Translations under genes and position numbers: made by a program | Notes under the pieces: model-generated | What the model was told of the DNA's origin: nothing | Databases searched by the model: none | What the model saw: only the letters and a program-made list of their open reading frames with translations | Assembly (NCBI GenBank): GCA_029555025.1 | Contig: JAKPTZ010000045.1 | Span: 1-64,000 of the forward strand | Direction: 5' to 3' | Source: Deltaproteobacteria bacterium | GTDB lineage: Bacteria; Myxococcota_A; UBA9042; DTJE01 | Length of the DNA stretch: 64,000 nucleotides | Part shown: positions 9,393 through 18,938 of the stretch, in pieces | Layout: every line of letters begins with the position of its first letter | Position numbering within the stretch: the stretch's first letter is position 1

Positions 9393-9992
9393 ATGCCGTA
9401 TTTCCAGCAGTTTTATGGACTTGAAGTGATCTGTGGACCGATGTTCTCGGGCAAGAGCGAGGAACTGATTCGCAGGCTTCGAAGAGCCCAGATCGCCCGC
9501 CAGCGCGTCCAGGTATTCAAGCCGGCCATCGACAACCGATACTCCCAGGACTGCATTGTTTCCCATTCCGAACTTTCCCTTCAGGCCAGGGTCGTGAATT
9601 CCAGTGCCGAGATACTGGATCTGCTTGACGACCGCGTCGAGGTCGTCGGCATCGACGAGGTTCAGTTCTTTGACCAGGGCATCATCAGGGTTTGCGACAA
9701 ACTGGCCAATCTTGGCAAACGGGTGATCGTTGCCGGACTGGACACGGATTTCAGGGGTATTCCGTTTGAGCCGGTACCGCAGTTGATGGCGATTGCGGAC
9801 TACGTGACGAAGACACTTGCGGTCTGTCATCGCTGTGGCGCGCCGGCAAGCCGAACCCAGCGCATGTCGGCCACAAGGGATCGGGTCGTTGTCGGTGCCG
9901 TCGATTGCTACGAGGCCCGTTGTCGCCGCTGTCACGATCCGGATCTGCCCGATCAGTTGACGATGTCGCTGAAGGATGGCACAACGCTGTAA
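9393..9992 (+). CDS. tdk: Thymidine kinase (type II)
   Basis: Encodes 199 residues, the usual size of bacterial type II thymidine kinase, which phosphorylates thymidine in the salvage pathway. Visible motifs are the P-loop [11 protein letters not shown], the DEVQFF Walker-B segment, the thymidine-binding/lasso region [12 protein letters not shown], and four zinc-ligand Cys (CHRCGAPAS and CRRC near the C-terminus). It follows kdd by 14 bases on the same strand and is probably the last gene of the coaBC-tdk run. Confidence 0.95.
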   Translation: MPYFQQFYGLEVICGPMFSGKSEELIRRLRRAQIARQRVQVFKPAIDNRYSQDCIVSHSELSLQARVVNSSAEILDLLDDRVEVVGIDEVQFFDQGIIRVCDKLANLGKRVIVAGLDTDFRGIPFEPVPQLMAIADYVTKTLAVCHRCGAPASRTQRMSATRDRVVVGAVDCYEARCRRCHDPDLPDQLTMSLKDGTTL

Positions 9993-10039
9993 AACCCGGG
10001 AATGGACAAAAATTCCTTTTCTTTTTTTGCCCGCGTTAA

Positions 10040-10045
10040 TACAAT
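10040..10045 (+). promoter_or_regulatory. Candidate -10 element
   Basis: TACAAT lies 38 bases before the ATG at 10084, after a T-rich stretch (10016-10029). No convincing -35 hexamer sits at 16-18 bases. One of several similar -10-like boxes close to lipoprotein genes in this window. Confidence 0.3.
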
Positions 10046-10083
10046 GCGGCGCGGACTTTGGGTATAAGGTGAGGTTGGCCTCG

Positions 10084-10551
10084 ATGAAGCGTTTAGTTGC
10101 CGTCGTTCTTGTTTTCAGCATGCTGGGGCTTGGTTGCTACAACACTTACCAGATTTCCGGGGAACAGCTCGAACAACTGCAGGTTCCTCCGGAGTCCGGA
10201 AACTCGATGACCGTTGTTGACGTCAAGGGTCAGGCAGTCGAGGTCAAGGACGACACCCGGCTGTTCGTCACATCCGAAGGCGGCAGGCGTTACCCGATCA
10301 CGCCGTTTAACTTCAAGCAGACTGAATCGCAGCTTGTCGCTTCCGACCGTGACTACATCCTCGCTCGTGACGGCCTTCGCGAAGGTGCCCAGATCGAGCA
10401 GGTCAGCACGTGGAAATGGGCTCTTGGCGTCACCGGTGGCGTCGTCCTGGCCGGAACCATCATCGGCCTGATCGCCTGGGCCGCAGCCTCCAGCGGCACG
10501 TCCCAGGGCGGCAACAGCCCTGCCCCTGCCGCGCTGCAGATTGGCAGATAG
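10084..10551 (+). CDS. Small membrane lipoprotein, unknown function
   Basis: Encodes 155 residues. The N-terminus is a lipoprotein signal with lipobox LGLGC (Cys about residue 18). Residues 30-95 form a small hydrophilic domain that reads like a beta-rich, SH3- or PRC-like module (VVDVKGQAVEVKDDTRLFV, repeated short strands). A single hydrophobic segment follows near residues 117-140 (ALGVTGGVVLAGTIIGLIAW). No specific family recognised. Preceded by AAGGTGAGG about ten bases before the ATG. Its end lies 13 bases before the GTG I chose for the downstream glycosyltransferase. Confidence 0.75.
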   Translation: MKRLVAVVLVFSMLGLGCYNTYQISGEQLEQLQVPPESGNSMTVVDVKGQAVEVKDDTRLFVTSEGGRRYPITPFNFKQTESQLVASDRDYILARDGLREGAQIEQVSTWKWALGVTGGVVLAGTIIGLIAWAAASSGTSQGGNSPAPAALQIGR

Positions 10552-10564
10552 CATCCGGAATGAT

Positions 10565-13261
10565 GTGAACCCCGACGCCCAAGATTCATCCGCTTCCCGA
10601 CTCAGAACTCCACACCTAAGGTTTCCCCGGAAGATCGCGGTCGTCTTTCTTGTAATCGTGACATTCCTTGCGGGCCTTGCCGTTCTTGTGCCGTTCCTGG
10701 TCAAGGAAATGGCCGGGGCCCGGATCGACAGGGCCGGCGCCTCGCTGAAAGGCGTGTTCCGTCATGACGACATCCGCATTGACGGACCATCGACGCTCTT
10801 CCTCCCATCGCTGCTGTTCCAGGATCCTGATGGAATCGAGGTTTCGGCGGCCGATATCAGGATATCCGTGGATCCACTTGCCATGCTTACTGGCGGGCGG
10901 AAAATCACGGCCGTCGAGGTCGGACGGGTCAGGATCGTCGCCGGCTCCAGGGAGGAGCCGATTGAACCCGCAAAGTTCGCTGGCAGGCTGATGTCGCGGC
11001 TACTCAGCCGTGGCGATACGGTTTCGGCCGCCCGTGAAACGGCCCCGGTTGAATCGATGCATGAACCGCCCAGGCGCTCCATGCTTCCCGACATCAGGAT
11101 CAACAGTATTGTCGGCAGAATCGACAGTTCCATCGTGTCGGGCGAATTCTCTTCCGGCAGAGCGAATCTTGCCCCGGAACCGGGCGCCGTCGATGCCGCA
11201 ACAAGAACCGGCCGGATTGAAATTACCTTCAGGCCATCCGGCTCGACGACGGCCTGGCGCATCGACGTCAACGCATCGGTCGGGCCAGGCTTCAGGCCGG
11301 ACAGCGTCGTCGCGTCAGTTTCCCCGCCGGTTTCGATGCGGCTTCGCGGACTCGCCGTGCAGGCCGATTCGGTCACCTGGAAGAAGCGTGAATTTCGCAT
11401 CGACGGCATCAAGGCCAGCCTTCCCGACTCAAAGAGGCTTCCGGGTGAGATATCCGCCGGTCAATTGATGGTTCGCTTCAAGCCCCTGGGACCGGGCGAC
11501 GTCCCGGCCGCCCGACTTGTGCCGTCTGATATTGAGCGCTTTTTCCCGAATTCCCTGATGCTTCTGCTGAACGCAGTCGCCATTCAGGAGCTCAGGATTG
11601 CCAGACCTGTGCTGGATCTGGCCATTTCCGCCGGTGACGGCACGCCCCCGGCGGCAGTCGCATCCGTTTCCGATCCCGGGACCGGATCCCTGCCTGAAAG
11701 GATTTCTCGTACGTTCGGGTCGATTTCCCAAAGGGCCGAAAGCCTGCGAAGTTCCCTTTCCGGACTTGCGCAGAAGTACACCGGAACGCGGCTGGCCGTA
11801 AATGGAGCCACTATCCGTTACGTGAACACATCAGGACGGAAGGACCCGATTTCCGACCACACCCTCTCGAATCTTGATCTTGTTGTCGAGCGCGGCAGCA
11901 AATCGGCCCTTCTGGCAACCCTTATGTTTGAATCCCCGGAATCATCGTCGCTGCGAAACGAAGCGACCCTGATGGTCGGCCTCGACGGGTCGGTCGATAT
12001 CGGACTGTCGGCCTCGAAGCTCCTGCTTGAGCCCTACCGGATGCTGTTGCCGGCGTGGCTGCAGATCGACCGATCGACCGCGATAACCGACACCGACTTC
12101 CGCATGAAAATTCAAGATGGAGGAAGGATTGAGGCTTCTGGTCGCATGAACCTGGCTGACGCGGGCATCCTGATTCGCGAGATCGCGACCGATGCCATGA
12201 CCTCCGTCAAGCTTGGAGTTTCAGGCACCGCCACAGTGGACGGCACCGCCGGAACCATTTCGATGCCGGACTCCGTCGCGTCGCTCGGCGGGATTCGAAT
12301 CCCGTTCTCGTTTCAGGCAAGCGGATTGAATGTCAGGCCGATACTGAAACTTGATGCCCGCATCGACAGGATTGACGGGAAGACGCTTCTTGAATCGATT
12401 CCGGCGGCGGCGATTCCGATCCTTGCCGGCACCAGGCTTGACGGCACTTTCGCGGCCGGGATGCGATTCGCCGTCGATACGGGCAATATAAGCGGCCTCC
12501 TCTTCGATTTCACTCCGGACATGGCGGATCTGGTAACCGTGGATCTTGGCCCCGCGATCAACCTCGAACTCCTTCGGAGCACCTTCCTTCACAGGATACA
12601 GGACGACAACAAGGTCATCGTCCGCAGAATCGGATCGGACTCGCCCGGCTGGGTTCCTTACGCCAGGATTCCACCATTCCTGGTTCGTGCCCTGATTGCC
12701 TGCGAGGATGCCCGCTTCTTTTCCCACGAAGGCTTTTCGAAAGCCGGCATCCAGCGATCGCTGAAGGTCAATCTCGAGCGCGGCGGATTCTTCCAGGGTG
12801 CCAGCACGCTCTCGCAGCAGCTTGTTAAAAACCTCTTCCTCTCGCGGGAGAAGACTCTTTCACGCAAGCTGCAGGAAGCCTTCATCACATGGCAGGTTGA
12901 AAAGAACCTGCCAAAGGAAAAGATTCTCGAGTTGTACCTCAACGTGATTGAGTGGGGGCCGGACGTGTGGGGCCTTAAGGAAGCCGCCAACCACTATTTC
13001 GGCAAGGATCCGTCGGCCCTTTCGGTTCTGGAGGCCGCGTTCCTTGTCCTTATAATCCCGAGCCCGTTGAAGTACCACAAGTTCTTTGAAGACGGGCGTG
13101 TTCCCCCGCATTTCATGAAGAGAATCCGCGAGCTGGTTGACACGCTCCATTCAAGGGGGGCCGTGAGCGATCTGGAGGCCATTTCCGCGGCCCAGCAGGG
13201 TATTCGATTTGTCAGCTCCGGGACCCCTGCGCAGGTACTTGATTCGGAATTCAGCGACTGA
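10565..13261 (+). CDS. Peptidoglycan glycosyltransferase (GT51) with a long periplasmic N-terminal region
   Basis: Encodes about 898 residues. One membrane segment lies near residues 22-45 (VVFLVIVTFLAGLAVLVPFL). About 620 residues of periplasmic, beta-rich sequence follow, resembling AsmA/DUF3971-type repeats by composition only. The C-terminal GT51 domain (about 690-870) has the catalytic EDARFFSHEGF, GASTLSQQLVKNLFL, RKLQEAF and ELYLNVIEWG motifs of monofunctional transglycosylases, which polymerise lipid II. No transpeptidase domain follows. The start is uncertain: GTG at 10565 has CGGA nearby, while a TTG at 10541 would overlap the previous gene. The 3' end overlaps the convergent lipoprotein gene by 11 bases. 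Confidence 0.85.
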   Translation: MNPDAQDSSASRLRTPHLRFPRKIAVVFLVIVTFLAGLAVLVPFLVKEMAGARIDRAGASLKGVFRHDDIRIDGPSTLFLPSLLFQDPDGIEVSAADIRISVDPLAMLTGGRKITAVEVGRVRIVAGSREEPIEPAKFAGRLMSRLLSRGDTVSAARETAPVESMHEPPRRSMLPDIRINSIVGRIDSSIVSGEFSSGRANLAPEPGAVDAATRTGRIEITFRPSGSTTAWRIDVNASVGPGFRPDSVVASVSPPVSMRLRGLAVQADSVTWKKREFRIDGIKASLPDSKRLPGEISAGQLMVRFKPLGPGDVPAARLVPSDIERFFPNSLMLLLNAVAIQELRIARPVLDLAISAGDGTPPAAVASVSDPGTGSLPERISRTFGSISQRAESLRSSLSGLAQKYTGTRLAVNGATIRYVNTSGRKDPISDHTLSNLDLVVERGSKSALLATLMFESPESSSLRNEATLMVGLDGSVDIGLSASKLLLEPYRMLLPAWLQIDRSTAITDTDFRMKIQDGGRIEASGRMNLADAGILIREIATDAMTSVKLGVSGTATVDGTAGTISMPDSVASLGGIRIPFSFQASGLNVRPILKLDARIDRIDGKTLLESIPAAAIPILAGTRLDGTFAAGMRFAVDTGNISGLLFDFTPDMADLVTVDLGPAINLELLRSTFLHRIQDDNKVIVRRIGSDSPGWVPYARIPPFLVRALIACEDARFFSHEGFSKAGIQRSLKVNLERGGFFQGASTLSQQLVKNLFLSREKTLSRKLQEAFITWQVEKNLPKEKILELYLNVIEWGPDVWGLKEAANHYFGKDPSALSVLEAAFLVLIIPSPLKYHKFFEDGRVPPHFMKRIRELVDTLHSRGAVSDLEAISAAQQGIRFVSSGTPAQVLDSEFSD

Positions 13262-14462
13262 GATTCATGGCGGCGACGATCCTTGCAAGGGCTTCGGCTG
13301 CCGCCGAATCGGCCGGAAACTGCACGGACAGCACCTCCGGGAGCCTGCAGATGACGGACTCCCTGTCCATTTTGTCCATCAGGAAGCGGATTTCCCTTGT
13401 CCGCTCCCTGGAAGAGCCTTTGCGCGACCATGGAACAGACTTTTCATCCATGGTTCCCATCGCCATCTCCATCACGACCCGGCGCCCATCCGGAGACGCC
13501 CGGAAATCGATGACGCCGGTGGCGACCGGCTGCCTGCCAATGCGAATCAGATCGTGGCCGCGGATCTCGAACGCCGGCTGTGAAACATCCCCGAAGCCCT
13601 CAGGCGGATCCACCGGATGCAACGCCCACTGACCTTCACAAACCCCGAAGTCGGCGGTCAGGAGCAGAACCGGCACCGGCTTTCCACCCGAACCTTCAAG
13701 AAATCCGACACCGGACGGCTTCCTGACGCAGGCGGCTTCAAAGCGATCCTTCAAGACCTCGCGGACAAGATCGCGGTCGCCGAACATCGGCAGCGGATCA
13801 ACGACCCTGCCCGCCTCCATGTCAACCACGATGAGCCTTCTGGACTCAACCGGATGTGCGCCGCCAAGATATGACTCGGCCACGAAGCTGAATGCCGCGA
13901 AACGGCCCGACGAGCCGACGAACTTCATGGACTCGACGTGGTAGTACTCGCCGGCCATTTCGGGATCGGCCTGAACCGCGTCAACGATGAAGCTGTCCGT
14001 CTCCTTCCAGCCCGCGGTCAGTTCGGGAACCAGGTCAATCGGCCGGGAAGGGGGGGAGTCTTGTCGATACTCCTCCATCACCAGACCGGCCATCATTGAA
14101 CGCTTCTTCCTTGTGACCTGCCTGGCGGGCCGAATCTCCGGTCTTGCAACGCGAAGGCTCCCATCGGCCGTCAGCCAGGCGTGCCCAGGCAACTGGGACC
14201 ACGAAAGACCTGCACCGTCTTCACGGCCCAAAACGATGGTTGTGCCCTTCGCCGTGTGAATCAAAGCGAGTGCCAGCATCGGTTTGACGGTCTCGGGATC
14301 GGAAGGCTCGTCCTGGCGAACGTCCGGCAAACGGGCGGTCTTCATTTCATTCACAAGATTCTGCCTGATCTGCTCGGCCCCCGGGTATGGCTGCTTTTCC
14401 CTGCAACCTCCGGCAATAACCAGTGTAAAAACCGCAAGTGCCGCCAGGACTGACTTGTGCAT
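13251..14462 (-). CDS. Lipoprotein, DUF3298-like, unknown function
   Basis: Encodes 403 residues. I chose the ATG at 14462 because it begins a lipoprotein signal (MHKSVLAALAVFTLVIAGGC, Cys 20). The middle contains FVAESYLGGAHPVESRRLIVVDM, which resembles the YxGGAHp...n.D segment of RsiV/DUF3298-type periplasmic proteins. A later segment reads LLLTADFGVCEGQWALHPVD. The assignment to that family is by eye. The gene lies 53 bases downstream of the dnaJ-like gene on the same strand and ends inside the convergent glycosyltransferase gene. Confidence 0.75.
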   Translation of the reverse strand: MHKSVLAALAVFTLVIAGGCREKQPYPGAEQIRQNLVNEMKTARLPDVRQDEPSDPETVKPMLALALIHTAKGTTIVLGREDGAGLSWSQLPGHAWLTADGSLRVARPEIRPARQVTRKKRSMMAGLVMEEYRQDSPPSRPIDLVPELTAGWKETDSFIVDAVQADPEMAGEYYHVESMKFVGSSGRFAAFSFVAESYLGGAHPVESRRLIVVDMEAGRVVDPLPMFGDRDLVREVLKDRFEAACVRKPSGVGFLEGSGGKPVPVLLLTADFGVCEGQWALHPVDPPEGFGDVSQPAFEIRGHDLIRIGRQPVATGVIDFRASPDGRRVVMEMAMGTMDEKSVPWSRKGSSRERTREIRFLMDKMDRESVICRLPEVLSVQFPADSAAAEALARIVAAMNLSR

Positions 14463-14515
14463 CTGAATCACCAGGGCGTAAGGACAGCAAAACCTTACAA
14501 CAGAATCAGGAAAAG

Positions 14516-15448
14516 CTACCAACCCTGGTCGGCAAGTTCCGAAAAAAGCTGCCGTGCCCTGTCCGTGACCTTGTCGGGGAACAACGGCTGGATCCGGGCA
14601 TACAAATCCCCCGCCGAACCTGATTTCGAGGGCACGCCATGGCCCTTGAGCCTGATTCTGGTGCCTGGCTGGGTGCCGGGAGCAATCTTGACCTTCCTGA
14701 CACCCTCCAGGATCGGCACGTCTGCGGATCCCCCAAGCACCATGACCGACACCGGGACGAGGATGTCACACGACAGATCGTTTCCGGATCTTGAAAAGAC
14801 CGGATGCTCCTCTACCTGAATGACCAGGAACAGGTCACCACGTTCCGCGCCGGCCGGTGAATGTCCGCCCTTGCCGCGCACCCGCAGCCTCGTCCCGGAA
14901 CTAACGCCCGGCGGTATCCTGACCGTAACCTTCTCCCAGCTTCCGGCACCGTCGGGTATCTGAACATCAAGCGCGGCACCTTTCATTGCCTCCAGGAATC
15001 CAAGACTGACCGCCTGCTCCATGTCCTGTCCGCGGGAAGGCCTTGCGTGTCGCCTGCCGCCCATGCCCGAACCGGCGAACATCTGCGACAGGAGATCCTC
15101 GAACCCCGCCCCCGGCCCCCCGAAGCCCTGCGTCCTGAAGCCACCGCCCCTGAACCCCTCGCCGCCCCCGAAGATGGACGAAAAATCAAACCCTCTGAAG
15201 ATGTCTTCCTGGCTGAAACGCTGACCGAAACCCTCGGCGCCAAACGTGTCGTATTCCTTCCGTTTCTTCTCGTCGGACAAAACCGCGTACGCCTCGTTGA
15301 TCTGCTTGAATCTCTCCTCGGCAGCCTTGTCTCCCTTGTTGCGGTCGGGATGGTACTGCATCGCAAGTTTGCGATAAGCCTTCTTCAACTCATCGGCGCC
15401 AGCGTCCCTTCCGACCCCCAGAATCGCGTAATAGTCCTTGCCTTTCAT
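14516..15448 (-). CDS. cbpA: DnaJ-class co-chaperone, CbpA type
   Basis: Encodes 310 residues. The J domain at the N-terminus ([35 protein letters not shown]) has the essential HPD. A Gly/Phe-rich linker follows ([12 protein letters not shown] and similar, residues 80-115), then two beta-barrel substrate-binding domains ([41 protein letters not shown]). The Cys-rich zinc finger of true DnaJ is absent, so this is a CbpA/type II protein that stimulates DnaK. The ATG at 15448 has GGAGG ten bases upstream; the in-frame TTG at 15457 is too close to it. Confidence 0.92.
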   Translation of the reverse strand: MKGKDYYAILGVGRDAGADELKKAYRKLAMQYHPDRNKGDKAAEERFKQINEAYAVLSDEKKRKEYDTFGAEGFGQRFSQEDIFRGFDFSSIFGGGEGFRGGGFRTQGFGGPGAGFEDLLSQMFAGSGMGGRRHARPSRGQDMEQAVSLGFLEAMKGAALDVQIPDGAGSWEKVTVRIPPGVSSGTRLRVRGKGGHSPAGAERGDLFLVIQVEEHPVFSRSGNDLSCDILVPVSVMVLGGSADVPILEGVRKVKIAPGTQPGTRIRLKGHGVPSKSGSAGDLYARIQPLFPDKVTDRARQLFSELADQGW

Positions 15449-15577
15449 AAGTTGCAAACCTCCGCGGCTGGAATTATGTGTTCGATCCGTCTGGAACGGA
15501 AGATGTCATCAGTGGATCATGGCGGCGAAATGATGACATTATCTGTCACCAACTGTGCGTTCGACTCCCTGAATCAA

Positions 15578-15583
15578 TATAAT
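15578..15583 (+). promoter_or_regulatory. Perfect -10 hexamer upstream of the Asp-rich lipoprotein
   Basis: TATAAT lies 30 bases before the GTG at 15614, in the divergent gap between the cbpA-like gene and the lipoprotein gene. No good -35 is seen at 16-18 bases, so an activator may be needed or the promoter may be weak. Confidence 0.4.
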
Positions 15584-15613
15584 ACGGCCGGAATGTGCCT
15601 TTGAGCAGATGAA

Positions 15614-16474
15614 GTGAACAGTATATCGACAGTTCCTGCAGTCGTGCGCGCAACGTTGATGGCGGCGTGTCTCCTGTGCGCGTGCGCTTCCGACGTGAAC
15701 GACCCCGGACAGGACGTTGCGGCCGCGCCGGACTCGGTCACCGACCAGGATTCCATGTACATCGAATTCGATGCAATCGTACTTTCCGACGTATGGACGG
15801 AAATCGGCGGCCAGTCCGACCAGGGGACGGCTTACGATACCGGTGTTCCCGTCGATACGAACGAATTCGCGGACTCCACGGCCCTGGACATTCCCATGCT
15901 CCGCGACTCCTGGGCGGACGCTTCGACGGATCTAACGGTTCCAGAAGACTCGACCGGCGCAGGCGACATGGATGGCGAAATCGGTGCAAATCTCCGGATT
16001 CGCTGCGAGACTGGCGACCCTGAATGTCCGGAAGGTTTCCAGTGCGCCGACGACTCGATGAACGGTCGTTTCTGCAAGCCCGAAAGCGATTGCAACCTTT
16101 CCGGCATCAGCAGTATCGCGGATCTTCTTGAAGGGCTTGATATCTTTGATATAACGACACCGATTTTCATCAAAATATCGACCACCGTGTCAATGGGAAG
16201 CCAGACCTGCTCAATGCTTAAATGCGAAACCGACAACCCGTGCTGCAATCAATGCTGGGCCGGTCTTGTAATCGATGAATCGGACGTCCCGATCCAGCTT
16301 ACAGGCTCGGACGGCATGATTGGATGCAAGGGAACCGAATGCGATTTCGATCAGCACTGCGTTCCGATGTCACCGGGTGAAAAATACATCATCTGGGGAA
16401 CGGCCCAGATGTTTGGTGACGGTCCCCAGCTCAAGGTTGAAGGCTTCTGCCCGGCTTCCGTTATCGACGCCTGA
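15614..16474 (+). CDS. Asp-rich-linker lipoprotein with small Cys-rich domain
   Basis: Encodes 286 residues from a GTG start. The signal ends in a lipobox (LLCAC). About 80 residues of Asp/Val/Pro/Thr-rich low-complexity linker follow. The C-terminal part (about 130-286) is Cys-containing (RCETGDPECPEGFQCADD, CSMLKCETDNPCCNQCWAG), probably disulfide-bonded in the periplasm or at the surface. The linker resembles those in the lipoproteins at 27.4, 47.8, 52.9 and 61.7 kb. No enzymatic motif seen. No clear Shine-Dalgarno precedes the GTG. Confidence 0.75.
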   Translation: MNSISTVPAVVRATLMAACLLCACASDVNDPGQDVAAAPDSVTDQDSMYIEFDAIVLSDVWTEIGGQSDQGTAYDTGVPVDTNEFADSTALDIPMLRDSWADASTDLTVPEDSTGAGDMDGEIGANLRIRCETGDPECPEGFQCADDSMNGRFCKPESDCNLSGISSIADLLEGLDIFDITTPIFIKISTTVSMGSQTCSMLKCETDNPCCNQCWAGLVIDESDVPIQLTGSDGMIGCKGTECDFDQHCVPMSPGEKYIIWGTAQMFGDGPQLKVEGFCPASVIDA

Positions 16475-16485
16475 ACGGCTCGGGT

Positions 16486-16491
16486 TATACT
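16486..16491 (+). promoter_or_regulatory. Candidate -10 element for the SDR gene
   Basis: TATACT followed by CCA lies 29 bases before the ATG at 16521, just after the upstream lipoprotein stop. It matches the recurring TAnAnTCC(G) box seen elsewhere in the window. Confidence 0.35.
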
Positions 16492-16520
16492 CCAGTTCGC
16501 CACACGAGTGCGGTGCTGCC

Positions 16521-17270
16521 ATGCCGGAAATCAAACTTGAATCGGATCAGCCGCGGGCGACTGCCCTGGTGACCGGGGCAACGGTAAGGGTCGGACTTGA
16601 AATCGCCCTGGCCCTGGCCCGTTCTGGTCGGGACATGGTGCTTCACTGCCGAAGGCATGACCAGCGCGCCGAGGATGCCGCGGCGGCCGTCGCCGCCACT
16701 GGGGCCCGGGCTTTCATAGTCGAGGCCGATTTGACCGATCAGCAGGCGGTCGAGAGGATGTTCCGGGACATCGGCCAGATGGCCGGCGGGCTCGACATCC
16801 TGGTCAATTCAGCCGCGGTGTTCGGCTTTTCGCCGCCGGACAACCTTTCCGTCGCGGATTTCGACCATTTCATCGATACCAACCTGAAGGCACCCTACAT
16901 GTGCTGCATCCTTGCCAGAAAGCTGATGAAGCCCGGGGCAAGCATTGTCAACATCGCCGACGTCGCCGCCGAGCGACCGTTTCGCAACCATGTGCCTTAC
17001 TGCATCTCCAAGGCCGGCATCGTCATGCTGACCAGGTCGCTCGCCAAGGCATGGGCGCCCGATATCCGGGTCAACGCGATATCTCCCGGCACCGTGCTTT
17101 TCCGGGACGACGAGGACGAGGCAACGCGCGCGGCAGTCAGGCGACGCATACCGATGGCGCGGATCGGCACCCCGGAAGACGTCGCGAAGGCAGTAATCTT
17201 TCTGTGCGACAACGCCGCCCACACAACGGGGGCAATCCTGCAGGTGGATGGCGGCAGGTCTCTGGACTGA
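16521..17270 (+). CDS. Short-chain dehydrogenase/reductase, pteridine-reductase-like
   Basis: Encodes 249 residues, the classic SDR length. Motifs are the Rossmann glycine motif TGATVRVG, ADLTD for cofactor binding, NSAA, the catalytic YCISK (YxxxK), ISPGTV and a C-terminal TTGAILQVDGG. The TGAxxRVG variant and the R-R-H around residue 44, which suggests NADPH preference, resemble pteridine reductases/FolM more than fatty-acid FabG enzymes. The substrate is not determined. It is convergent with ruvB, with 28 bases between the ends. Confidence 0.88.
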   Translation: MPEIKLESDQPRATALVTGATVRVGLEIALALARSGRDMVLHCRRHDQRAEDAAAAVAATGARAFIVEADLTDQQAVERMFRDIGQMAGGLDILVNSAAVFGFSPPDNLSVADFDHFIDTNLKAPYMCCILARKLMKPGASIVNIADVAAERPFRNHVPYCISKAGIVMLTRSLAKAWAPDIRVNAISPGTVLFRDDEDEATRAAVRRRIPMARIGTPEDVAKAVIFLCDNAAHTTGAILQVDGGRSLD

Positions 17271-17298
17271 AAGGCCGATCCATGCCCGATATTCCGGG

Positions 17299-18318
17299 CT
17301 ACAGCAACTCACCCGAAGCATTTACGGGACGATGCAGATGACGGCGGGCACGGTCGGTCGCGACGCGTCCCCTTGGCGTGCGCTGGATGAAGCCTTCCTG
17401 AATCAGATAGGGCTCGAAGACCTCCTCGATGGTGTCACGCTCCTCGGACAGGGCCGCGCAAAGGGTTTCCACGCCGACAGGACCACCGCCGAACTTGTCG
17501 ATGATGCAATAAAGATAGCGGCGATCCGACGAATCCAGCCCGAACTGATCGACGTCAAGGCGTTCCATGGCCGATCTGGTGACTTCCAGGGAAATCCGGC
17601 CATCTCCCTCGACCTGCGCGAAGTCGCGCACACGGCGCAGCAGCCGGTTGGCAATCCTGGGCGTGCCCCTGGATCTGGCCGCCAACTCCGACGCGGCCTC
17701 GGGCTCGATCTGGACACCAAGGATCTTCGCCGACCTGGTGACGATGGTCTGCAAGTCCTTGACCGGATAGTGTTCAAGACGTTCTACAATTCCGAACCTG
17801 TCGCGCATCGGCGACGTAAGCAAACCGGATCTGGTCGTGGCGCCGATAAGCGTGAATTTCTTCAACTTCAGCTTGATTGACCTGGCGTGCGCACCCTCCC
17901 CGATTATCACGTCGAAGTTGAAATCCTCCATCGCGGGATACAGGTTTTCCTCGACAACGGTGGTGAGGCGATGAACTTCATCGATAAACAGCACATCCCT
18001 GTGTGCAAGGTTGGTGAGAATCCCGGCAAGATCACCCTTCTTTTCCAGGGCGGGGCCGGATGTCTGCCTGATTTCGACGCCAAGTTCCCTGGCCAGGATA
18101 TGGGCCAGCGTGGTCTTGCCAAGCCCCGGCGGGCCACAGAGAAGAATGTGATCAAGCGCCTCGCCGCGCTGCCTGGCGGCGGAAACGAAGACCTTCAGCT
18201 TGGCTTTCAGGGCGTCCTGGCCGACAAACTCGTCAAGCGTCCTTGGCCGGAGAGACGCCTCCATCACTTCTTCTTCAGTCTTTTCCGGCGCAATAAAACG
18301 ACCTGTCGTGTCCGCCAT
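17299..18318 (-). CDS. ruvB: Holliday junction branch migration ATPase RuvB
   Basis: Encodes 339 residues. Motifs are the N-terminal [13 protein letters not shown], Walker [12 protein letters not shown], Walker [10 protein letters not shown], sensor [19 protein letters not shown], and the C-terminal winged helix ([12 protein letters not shown]). RuvB is the hexameric motor that drives branch migration on RuvA-bound Holliday junctions. The ATG at 18318 has GAGG eight bases upstream and lies 5 bases after the ruvA stop. A TTG at 18342 inside ruvA is a less likely start. Confidence 0.97.
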   Translation of the reverse strand: MADTTGRFIAPEKTEEEVMEASLRPRTLDEFVGQDALKAKLKVFVSAARQRGEALDHILLCGPPGLGKTTLAHILARELGVEIRQTSGPALEKKGDLAGILTNLAHRDVLFIDEVHRLTTVVEENLYPAMEDFNFDVIIGEGAHARSIKLKLKKFTLIGATTRSGLLTSPMRDRFGIVERLEHYPVKDLQTIVTRSAKILGVQIEPEAASELAARSRGTPRIANRLLRRVRDFAQVEGDGRISLEVTRSAMERLDVDQFGLDSSDRRYLYCIIDKFGGGPVGVETLCAALSEERDTIEEVFEPYLIQEGFIQRTPRGRVATDRARRHLHRPVNASGELL

Positions 18319-18323
18319 CTGTT

Positions 18324-18920
18324 TCACCTCGAACTCAGCCAACCCAGGGCCGCCATTACCATGGATTCCAGGTCTGCATCCGGCTGAACCGGATCAAGGG
18401 TTCTTATCGCCGCATCGACATCCCGTGGATTGTATCCAAGATTGGCAAGCGCCGATCGAAGATCGCTGACCAGCGTCGGCGCGACCTGGCCGGACACCGC
18501 GGGGGCCGTGATTGGCAGGCTCATGAAGCGTTCGCCGAGTTCCATGACCAGACGCTCGGCGGTCTTCTTTCCGACGCCGCTTATGGTTGCAAGAAGCCTG
18601 ATATCCTTCTCGCGCACGGCCTGGACCATGACGTGAACCGGCAACCCGCCCATGATGGCCAAAGCCATCTTCGGTCCGATGCCCGTAACGTTGCGCAACA
18701 GGTCAAAGACCAGCCGCGTGGTATCGTCGAAGAAACCGAACAGCGTGATCGCGTCCTCGCGCACGACGGTCCGGATCACCAGCACGACGTTGTCCCCGGG
18801 CATTCCAAGATCAAGCGCGGTCTGGGCATCGACGTTGACTTCAAACCCGACCCCGCCGACATCGACCACAGCGATCCCGGACTCGCAGGATACAAGTTTC
18901 CCCTTCAGCCTGCCTATCAT
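18324..18920 (-). CDS. ruvA: Holliday junction-binding protein RuvA
   Basis: Encodes 198 residues. The N-terminal OB-fold begins [10 protein letters not shown]. Two helix-hairpin-helix motifs carry [14 protein letters not shown] and [16 protein letters not shown]. The C-terminal RuvB-binding domain includes [16 protein letters not shown]. RuvA forms the tetrameric platform for RuvB. It sits between ruvC and ruvB in the usual order yebC-ruvC-ruvA-ruvB. Confidence 0.97.
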   Translation of the reverse strand: MIGRLKGKLVSCESGIAVVDVGGVGFEVNVDAQTALDLGMPGDNVVLVIRTVVREDAITLFGFFDDTTRLVFDLLRNVTGIGPKMALAIMGGLPVHVMVQAVREKDIRLLATISGVGKKTAERLVMELGERFMSLPITAPAVSGQVAPTLVSDLRSALANLGYNPRDVDAAIRTLDPVQPDADLESMVMAALGWLSSR

Positions 18921-18938
18921 CTGAACCTCCGACCGGTA

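Noticed and set aside
14516-15448. Full DnaJ chaperone
   Set aside because: The CxxCxGxG zinc-finger repeats between the G/F linker and the substrate domains are missing, so CbpA type is preferred.
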